Source: Alphaproteobacteria bacterium (GTDB lineage Bacteria; Pseudomonadota; Alphaproteobacteria; Oceanibaculales; Oceanibaculaceae). Taken from it: a DNA stretch of 64,000 bases. Positions 58,566-64,000 of the stretch are shown piece by piece (the first letter of the stretch is position 1; the number at the start of each line of letters is the position of its first letter). The notes under the pieces were generated by a model. The model was given only the letters and a program-made list of their open reading frames with translations, searched no databases and had not been told where the DNA came from. The position numbers were made by a program, and so were the translations under genes. The stretch lies in NCBI GenBank assembly GCA_018823745.1, contig JAHJHR010000012.1, forward strand, positions 434,001-498,000, given 5' to 3'.

Positions 58566-59723
58566 ATGGCGAAACGGGATTACTACGAGACGCTGGGCGC
58601 CGATAAGGGCGCGGACAAGGAAGCGCTGAAGCGGGCCTATCGCAAGCTCGCCATGCAGTATCATCCGGACCGCAACCCGGACGACCCGGAAGCCGAGGCC
58701 AAGTTCAAGGAAGTGAACGAGGCCTATGACGTCCTGAAGGATGACGAGAAGCGGGCTGCCTATGACCGCTTCGGCCATGCCGCCTTCGAGAATGGCGGCC
58801 CCCGCCGCCCCGGCGCAGGCGCCGGCGATTTCGGCTTTGGCGGCGGCGGCGGTTTCGCCGATATCTTCGACGAGATGTTCGGCGAGTTCATGGGTGGCGG
58901 CGGCCGGCGGGGCGGCGGCCAGCAGCGCGGCCGCGGGGCCGATCTGCGCCTGAACCTCGAAATCGCCCTGGAAGACGCCTTTAACGGGGCGACCAAGGAA
59001 ATCCGCATTCCTTCCTCCGTCGCCTGCGAGGCCTGTAACGGCACCGGCGCGGAAAAGGGCTCCCAGCCGGTCACCTGCGGCACCTGCACCGGCAATGGCA
59101 AGGTTCGTGCCCAGCAGGGCTTCTTCACCATCGAGCGCACCTGTCCGACCTGTGGCGGTGCCGGCAAGGTGATCGAGAAGCCCTGTCGCCCCTGCGGCGG
59201 TGCCGGACGGGTGCAAAAGGAAAAAACCCTATCCGTTTCGATACCGGCTGGAGTTGAGGACGGCACCCGAATTCGCCTGGCTGGCGAGGGCGAGGCCGGG
59301 CTGCGCGGTGCGTCCACCGGCGATCTCTACATCTTCCTGTCGATTGCCCCGCACCGCTTCTTCCAGCGCGAGGGGGCTGACATCCATTGCCGGGTGCCGA
59401 TCCCGATGGCCAAGGCCGCCCTTGGCGGCTCCATCGAGGTGCCGACACTGGAAGGCCGCCGGGTGAAGGTGACGATCCCGGAAGGCACCCAGGCCGGCCA
59501 CCAGTTCCGGCTGCGCGGCAAGGGCATGACGGTCTACCAGAGCAGCCTGCGCGGCGACCTCTATGTCGAGGTCACTGTCGAGACGCCGGTGAACCTGACC
59601 AAGCAGCAGAAGGAATTGCTGAAGCAGTTCGAGGAAGCCGGCGGCAATGGCGAGGCGACCAGCCCCGAATCGGCCGGTTTCTTCGCCAAGGTAAAGGAAT
59701 TGTGGGAAGACCTGCGCGACTGA
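58566..59723 (+). CDS. dnaJ: chaperone protein DnaJ
   Basis: A 385-residue type I J-protein: J domain with H33-P34-D35, a Gly/Phe-rich region (about 78-125), a zinc-finger region with four CXXCXGXG-type repeats ([32 protein letters not shown]) and a C-terminal substrate domain. It stimulates the DnaK ATPase. It follows dnaK after about 160 bases. Confidence 0.98.
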   Translation: MAKRDYYETLGADKGADKEALKRAYRKLAMQYHPDRNPDDPEAEAKFKEVNEAYDVLKDDEKRAAYDRFGHAAFENGGPRRPGAGAGDFGFGGGGGFADIFDEMFGEFMGGGGRRGGGQQRGRGADLRLNLEIALEDAFNGATKEIRIPSSVACEACNGTGAEKGSQPVTCGTCTGNGKVRAQQGFFTIERTCPTCGGAGKVIEKPCRPCGGAGRVQKEKTLSVSIPAGVEDGTRIRLAGEGEAGLRGASTGDLYIFLSIAPHRFFQREGADIHCRVPIPMAKAALGGSIEVPTLEGRRVKVTIPEGTQAGHQFRLRGKGMTVYQSSLRGDLYVEVTVETPVNLTKQQKELLKQFEEAGGNGEATSPESAGFFAKVKELWEDLRD

Positions 59724-59728
59724 GTGAA

Positions 59729-59746
59729 AAAGCCGTTTTCGGCTCT
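59729..59746 (+). other. short hairpin after dnaJ
   Basis: AGCCG (59731-59735), TTTT loop and CGGCT (59740-59744) lie just after the dnaJ stop. It is a weak stem without a T-run; the main terminator follows at 59808. Confidence 0.4.
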
Positions 59747-59807
59747 CTCTGACGCCCGGTAGCTCCGGCACTTCTCCGCTTCTTTGACCTTCGATTTCTA
59801 CCCTCTT

Positions 59808-59843
59808 AACGGCCGGTCTTCTCGCAGAGGACCGGCCGTTTTG
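59808..59843 (+). terminator. intrinsic terminator of dnaK-dnaJ
   Basis: AACGGCCGGTC (59808-59818) and GACCGGCCGTT (59830-59840) form a perfect 11-base stem followed by TT. The A-tract before and T-tract after also allow function on the minus strand for the PadR gene. Confidence 0.85.
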
Positions 59844-59986
59844 GTGTCCGGGAAGAGGCCCGCGTAGCGCCAGTAAATCCGCACTGAGCTGTCCGTAGTG
59901 CTGCCTTAAGTAATTGAGTATAAATATCTATTTCTGACAGGCATACCCGCTCTCGCCGTGTCGCATCGACTGAGTGTGACTGCCGC

Positions 59987-60520
59987 TCAGCCCTGCCTGT
60001 CGCGCTCGATGGCGCTGGCGATGGCGCGGCCTTCGCCCTGCAGGAAGTCAATCGCCGCCCGGCATAGCACCTGGCCGTAACGGGACACGAAACGCTGCCC
60101 CTCCGTGCCGGGACTACCGCGAAATCCCTGGAACTGGGCCATGTCACCGCGCAATTCGGCCAGTCTTTCGTCGATCAGCCGGTCCAGCGTGTCCTTTTTC
60201 AGCTGGTCGGCGAAGAACATCGCGGCCATGAATTCGGAGCGCACCTGTTCCTGTCCGCGTGCCGTATCCAGGCTGGAATGCAAGGATTCCCGCCCTTTTT
60301 CGGTGATCTTGTAGCTGCGTTTCTCCAGCGTCGAGGCCGCTGCCGCCTCGCTGGAGACGACCTCACCCGAGGCCAGAAGCTTGGCCAGTGCGGGGTAGAG
60401 CGCGCCATAGCTGACGCCCTGATAGGGCCCGAAATAGGCTTTCAGCCGCTTTCGGATCTCATACCCGGTGGCCTCCCCCAGGCTGAGGACCCCCAGACAC
60501 AGGCAGCGCACATCGATCAT
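59987..60520 (-). CDS. PadR family transcriptional regulator
   Basis: A 177-residue PadR: N-terminal winged helix (CLGVLSLGEATGYEIRKRLK, SYGALYPALAKLLASGEV, KRSYKITEKGRESL) and a C-terminal helical dimerisation domain (about 95-177). PadR proteins are repressors released by small ligands such as phenolic acids. The ATG at 60520 is preferred over the adjoining GTG. No obvious target gene is beside it; a dyad in its AT-rich upstream region suggests self-control. Confidence 0.9.
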   Translation of the reverse strand: MIDVRCLCLGVLSLGEATGYEIRKRLKAYFGPYQGVSYGALYPALAKLLASGEVVSSEAAAASTLEKRSYKITEKGRESLHSSLDTARGQEQVRSEFMAAMFFADQLKKDTLDRLIDERLAELRGDMAQFQGFRGSPGTEGQRFVSRYGQVLCRAAIDFLQGEGRAIASAIERDRQG

Positions 60521-60540
60521 CACGGTGTCCCTGTTGTTTC

Positions 60541-60554
60541 TTCGTTATATCGAA
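60541..60554. promoter_or_regulatory. candidate operator upstream of the PadR gene
   Basis: TTCGTTATATCGAA is palindromic at 12 of 14 positions and lies 20 bases before the PadR ATG, within an AT-rich stretch (60536-60590) that should hold its promoter. A -10-like TATAAC overlaps it on the minus strand. Confidence 0.45.
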
Positions 60555-60745
60555 ATGAATTTATGTTTTAATACAATACTAAATAAGAGGCTTTGGTGCA
60601 GCAACCCTGAATTCCACCCGCTTGCGCCAGGGCCGGCACTACGGCTGAGAATGCACCTTTGGTTGGGAAGTGCCGATGGTAATTCCCGCTTTTCTCGTGC
60701 AAATTCCATGCTTTAATGGCGCTACCGCTACAGGGGGTACTTGGG

Positions 60746-61558
60746 ATGACGGATATGCGGATCGGAATCGTCGGCGCTGGCGGCAAAATGGGCCAGATGC
60801 TGATCCAGACCGTGCTGGCAACACCGGGCGTGACTCTGGGCGGCGCCACGGAGCGTGCCGGCTCGCCTTTGGTCGGCCGCGATGCCGGCGAAACTGCGGG
60901 CGTGGATACGCTGGGCATCGCCATCACTGATAATGCCGATGCGCTGTTCCAATCGGTCGATGCGGTGATCGATTTTACCCTGCCGGCGGTCACCGCCCTG
61001 CATGCCGGCCTCGCCGCGCGGCATGGCACCGCCCATGTCATCGGCACCACCGGCCTGTCCGATGCCGAGAAGGCCGCGCTGCGCGACGCCGCGACAAAGG
61101 CACCGGTGGTTTTCGCCCCGAATATGAGCATCGGGGTCAATCTTCTCTTCGCCCTGACGCAGCAGGTGGCGTCCATACTGGACGATCATTTCGATATCGA
61201 AATTGTTGAAATGCACCACCGCCGCAAGATCGACGCCCCGTCGGGCACAGCCCTGGGCCTGGGAGAGGCCGCCGCGGCCGGAAGAGGTGTCGCGCTGGAC
61301 GATGTTGCCCAGCGCGCCCGCGATGGGCACACCGGCGCGCGCAAGGCTGGCGACATCGGCTTTGCCGTGCTGCGCGGCGGTGATGTCGTCGGCGACCACA
61401 CTGTGGTCTTCGCCAGCATGGGCGAGCGCATCGAGCTGACGCACAAGGCCAGCAGCCGCCAGATCTACGCCGATGGCGCGCTGCGCGCGGCGCTGTGGAC
61501 GCGCGGCAAGGCGCCCGGCCTCTATGGCATGAATGACGTGCTGGGCCTGAAACTGTAG
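60746..61558 (+). CDS. dapB: 4-hydroxy-tetrahydrodipicolinate reductase
   Basis: A 270-residue reductase of the lysine/diaminopimelate pathway, supplying peptidoglycan. The NAD(P)H loop is GIVGAGGKMG; the catalytic His/Lys motif is EMHHRRKIDAPSGTA; the end is GLYGMNDVLGLKL. The ATG at 60746 is 8 bases after GGGGG. It converges on the DUF2244 gene, 3 bases apart; nth follows beyond. Confidence 0.97.
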   Translation: MTDMRIGIVGAGGKMGQMLIQTVLATPGVTLGGATERAGSPLVGRDAGETAGVDTLGIAITDNADALFQSVDAVIDFTLPAVTALHAGLAARHGTAHVIGTTGLSDAEKAALRDAATKAPVVFAPNMSIGVNLLFALTQQVASILDDHFDIEIVEMHHRRKIDAPSGTALGLGEAAAAGRGVALDDVAQRARDGHTGARKAGDIGFAVLRGGDVVGDHTVVFASMGERIELTHKASSRQIYADGALRAALWTRGKAPGLYGMNDVLGLKL

Positions 61559-61561
61559 CTC

Positions 61562-62068
61562 TTAGCGCAGATGCGCCGGCAGGCGCTGGCGGGCCAGGGC
61601 CGCGACCAGCGCATCGGCCAGATCGGTGCGTTCCTTCTGACCGAGGAAGCTGCCGATCTCCAGGCTGCGGCCATGGCTCGCCAGAACCAGCGGCGAGGGG
61701 TATTCGGAGGCCCGGTCATGCCGAACCTGCAGCCAGGCCGGCTGGAAGCTCCAGCGCCGCGCATGGCCGGAAGGGCTGAACCGCTCCACCGCCATCTCGG
61801 CATCGTCGAGGCGCAGCACTTCCCGCGCCAGAGCAGAGCGGTAATTCAGCCGGAAGGCGAAATAGAGCAGCGCCACGTCGAGGCCGAGAAAGCCGAAGAC
61901 CGGCCAGGCGCCCGACACCAGGAACAACACGCCCATCGTCAGCGACACGCCGCCAACCGCGCCCATGAGAATATGGAAGCCCGCCGGCGGCAGGCTGCGA
62001 TACGGGGTGAGCGTCGCGTCGAAATAGAGCCGGCGCGGCGTGCCCTCGGGCTGAATCGCGGCATCCAT
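61562..62068 (-). CDS. DUF2244 family membrane protein
   Basis: A 168-residue protein with two adjacent membrane helices (about residues 28-50 and 54-72) and a cytoplasmic C-terminal domain (RRWSFQPAWLQVRHD...). This is the DUF2244 layout, found next to nth in many alphaproteobacteria. No function is known. Confidence 0.85.
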   Translation of the reverse strand: MDAAIQPEGTPRRLYFDATLTPYRSLPPAGFHILMGAVGGVSLTMGVLFLVSGAWPVFGFLGLDVALLYFAFRLNYRSALAREVLRLDDAEMAVERFSPSGHARRWSFQPAWLQVRHDRASEYPSPLVLASHGRSLEIGSFLGQKERTDLADALVAALARQRLPAHLR

Positions 62069-62157
62069 GATGGATAAGAAATAGGCCGCCCCAGCGGCCT
62101 CGTAAAGCCCTGCATAATCGCCTTGGCCCGGCCCCGGCTTCGGGCTAGAACCGGGGC

Positions 62158-62814
62158 ATGGCGCGCATGACCAAAGCGGAAATCGAGGGCTTCTTCGCCC
62201 GGCTCCAGGCTTCCAACCCGGAGCCGAAGGGCGAGCTGGATTACGTGAACCCCTTCACCTTGCTGGTCGCCGTGGTGCTGTCGGCGCAGGCGACCGATGT
62301 CTCGGTGAACAAGGCGACGGCGCGGCTGTTCCCCATCGCCGATACGCCGGAGAAGATGTATGCGCTGGGCGTCGAAGGGCTGACGCCGCACATCAAGACC
62401 ATCGGCCTGTATAATGCCAAGGCGAAGAATGTGATCGAGCTGTGCCGCCTGCTGATCGAGCGGCATGGCAGCCAGGTGCCTCAGGACCGCGAGACGCTGC
62501 AAAGCCTGCCCGGCGTCGGCCGCAAGACCGCCAATGTGGTGCTGAACATCGCCTTCGGCCAACCGACCATCGCGGTCGATACGCATCTGTTCCGGCTCGG
62601 CAACCGCACCGGCCTCGCCCCCGGCAAGACGCCGCTGGCGGTGGAATTGCTGCTGGAGAAGCGGATACCCAAAGCCTATCTGCAGCATGCGCATCACTGG
62701 CTGATCCTGCATGGCCGCTATATCTGCAAGGCCCGCAAGCCGGATTGCTGGCGCTGCGTCGTCGCCGGGATGTGCAAGTTCAAGGACAAGACGCCGGACC
62801 CTGTCTCCCCTTAG
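62158..62814 (+). CDS. nth: endonuclease III
   Basis: A 218-residue base-excision-repair glycosylase/AP lyase for oxidised pyrimidines. The helix-hairpin-helix is LPGVGRKTAN with the catalytic Lys, and the catalytic Asp is in AVDTHLFRLGNR. The 4Fe-4S cluster Cys pattern CX6CX2CX5C is intact (CKARKPDCWRCVVAGMC). It is divergent from the DUF2244 gene and abuts the LysE gene tail to tail. Confidence 0.97.
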   Translation: MARMTKAEIEGFFARLQASNPEPKGELDYVNPFTLLVAVVLSAQATDVSVNKATARLFPIADTPEKMYALGVEGLTPHIKTIGLYNAKAKNVIELCRLLIERHGSQVPQDRETLQSLPGVGRKTANVVLNIAFGQPTIAVDTHLFRLGNRTGLAPGKTPLAVELLLEKRIPKAYLQHAHHWLILHGRYICKARKPDCWRCVVAGMCKFKDKTPDPVSP

Positions 62815-63456
62815 TCAGGGCCGGCGCAGCAGGGCGACCCCAGCGGCACTGAGTGCATTCAGCGCGAAGCCGATGAACATCAGCCCGGTCACCCGCACGA
62901 TCCAGATGTCGTAGCGGCGGTAGAGCCGGCGCACCCCGCCCAGACCGACCGCCCAGACCAGGATGATGTCGCCCAGCACGAAGCCGCACATCGCAGCCAG
63001 CATCAGCAGCGGCAGCGCCTCCCAGTCCAGCGCCGTGCCGTAATTGGCCAGCAGGGCGGCGAACATCGCCAGCGCCACCGGATAGCCCTTGGGGTTGGTC
63101 AGGCCGAAGATCATCCCCCGGCGCAGCGGATGGCGGACGATGATGTTCAGCAGCCCCGACCCGCCGCGCCGCACCAGCAGCGCCCGCAGGCCCAGATAGA
63201 AGAGGTAGAGGCCGCACGCCAGTCCCAGCAGGTCGAAGACCAGGGGATCGATCACCCGCGCCCCGATGATCGCCAGCAGCGCCAGGAAGGACCAGAGAAG
63301 ATCGCCGATCAGATGCCCGGCCAGGAAGGCCGCACCGGCACGGCGCCCCTGTTCAGCGCCGATGCCCAGCAGGGCCAGGAAGGCCGGACCGGGCGTGATG
63401 ATGTAGAGCAGGGCCGCGGCCAGGGCGGCGATCAGCATTGCCGGCTCAAGGGCCAT
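62815..63456 (-). CDS. LysE/RhtB family amino-acid exporter
   Basis: A 213-residue inner-membrane protein with six predicted helices. The N-terminal ITPGPAFLALLGIGAEQGRRAG is the LysE family signature (PGP), and TNPKGYPVALAMFA is the second. Members export amino acids and homoserine lactones; no substrate can be assigned. Confidence 0.9.
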   Translation of the reverse strand: MALEPAMLIAALAAALLYIITPGPAFLALLGIGAEQGRRAGAAFLAGHLIGDLLWSFLALLAIIGARVIDPLVFDLLGLACGLYLFYLGLRALLVRRGGSGLLNIIVRHPLRRGMIFGLTNPKGYPVALAMFAALLANYGTALDWEALPLLMLAAMCGFVLGDIILVWAVGLGGVRRLYRRYDIWIVRVTGLMFIGFALNALSAAGVALLRRP

Positions 63457-63465
63457 GGTGGCCGG

Positions 63466-63999
63466 TCAGCTCTTGCCGAATCCGGCCGTCCGGCTGGTGG
63501 CCAGGCCGCTCAGGCAGGGCGCCATCGCCATGGCCGACAGGCTGCGCGGGTCGCGGCTTTCGGCATAGACCACGCGCAGATCGTTCTTGTCCGGGTAGAG
63601 GAAGATGTCGAGAACGCAGCGCCCATCGGCATATTGCCAAATCCGTGCCGGGGCTTCGCGCCGTTCATAGCGCGGCTTGCCCAGCAATACGCTGACCTCG
63701 TCCGAACTCAGGCCCAGCAGGCTGGGGGCCGGCACCGACATATCGGCCGGCGGCAGGCTGGAAGCCGGCGGGACCATCAGCGCCACCGCCATGGCCGGCG
63801 AGGTGAAGGTTGACAGCGACGGGGTTGACTGGCCGGCGGCAGAGGGCGCCGGTGAGGCCTCCATCTGGCTGGCGACGATTGGTGCTTCCCCCGGCACGCC
63901 ACCAGTCCCGGTGGCTGTACAGGCACCCAATCCACCCCCCAGCAACAGTGTCAGCAGCAGGGCCCGGCAGAAACTTCCACCGCGCCTTGTACTCTCTGT
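63466..63999 (-). CDS. putative lipoprotein, N terminus beyond the window
   Basis: The frame is open to the window edge, so the gene is 5' incomplete. The visible end shows a hydrophobic segment RALLLTLLLGGGLGAC with lipobox LGAC, a long Ser/Pro/Ala linker, then a small C-terminal domain (LLGLSSDEVSVLLGKPRYERREAPARIWQYADGRCVLDIFLYPD) that resembles SmpA/OmlA-type outer-membrane lipoprotein folds; this match is tentative. A TTG at 63945 would cut into the signal sequence. Confidence 0.65.
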   Translation of the reverse strand, partial: TESTRRGGSFCRALLLTLLLGGGLGACTATGTGGVPGEAPIVASQMEASPAPSAAGQSTPSLSTFTSPAMAVALMVPPASSLPPADMSVPAPSLLGLSSDEVSVLLGKPRYERREAPARIWQYADGRCVLDIFLYPDKNDLRVVYAESRDPRSLSAMAMAPCLSGLATSRTAGFGKS

Positions 64000-64000
64000 G

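Overview
The window is high-GC chromosomal DNA from an alphaproteobacterium. It looks most like a member of the Rhodospirillales, although the genus cannot be fixed from sequence alone. The evidence is the gene set and order: miaB-phoH-ybeY-corC-lnt-HTH-metK-trmB-rimP-nusA-ylxR-infB-rbfA-truB-rpsO-pnp, fur next to olsB-olsA, an Irr-type Fur paralogue divergent from fabA-fabB-fabI, a MucR/Ros regulator, and ornithine-lipid enzymes. Almost all of it is core genome. I see no rRNA, tRNA, IS element, prophage or CRISPR array. GTG and TTG starts and 4-base ATGA/TTGA overlaps are common.

Layout. 1-6.8 kb: the 3' end of a 2-hydroxyacid dehydrogenase, a SemiSWEET, a DMT exporter, moeB, then hrcA-grpE (minus) facing rph-rdgB-hemW (plus). 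6.9-12.2 kb: an lpoA-like lipoprotein divergent from rsmI-yraN-BON lipoprotein, a sirB1-like gene and gshB. 12.2-12.75 kb: a small AT-rich patch with a palindromic repeat pair and an orphan gene. 12.8-21.3 kb: yifB/comM, an FAD oxidoreductase, glnD, murJ and trpS. 21.4-31 kb: nfu, three cell-wall genes, tsaB-rimI, mucR, fur, olsB-olsA and miaB. 30.7-47.3 kb: the translation/RNA superoperon from phoH to pnp. 47.4-56.3 kb: ugpQ, the fabABI operon, irr, a rubrerythrin/Fe-S protein/DUF3501 cassette, cysK and a DUF1848 gene. 56.4-64 kb: dnaK-dnaJ, a PadR regulator, dapB, a DUF2244 gene, nth, a LysE exporter and the 3' part of a lipoprotein gene.

How the genes work together. Three themes recur: translation and RNA maturation (rph, trpS, miaB, ybeY, trmB, rimP, nusA, infB, rbfA, truB, rpsO, pnp); heat shock (hrcA, grpE, dnaK, dnaJ); and iron/redox control next to membrane lipid synthesis (fur beside olsBA, irr beside fabABI and the rubrerythrin cassette). 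The best leads are: a YlxR-L7Ae gene whose only credible start is a CTG overlapping the nusA stop codon; the rubrerythrin/CCG Fe-S/DUF3501 cassette behind a Fur-box-like dyad and a palindromic promoter spacer; an iterated AAATACG dyad upstream of cysK; and a DUF1848 protein with a C-terminal CX3CX2C cluster.
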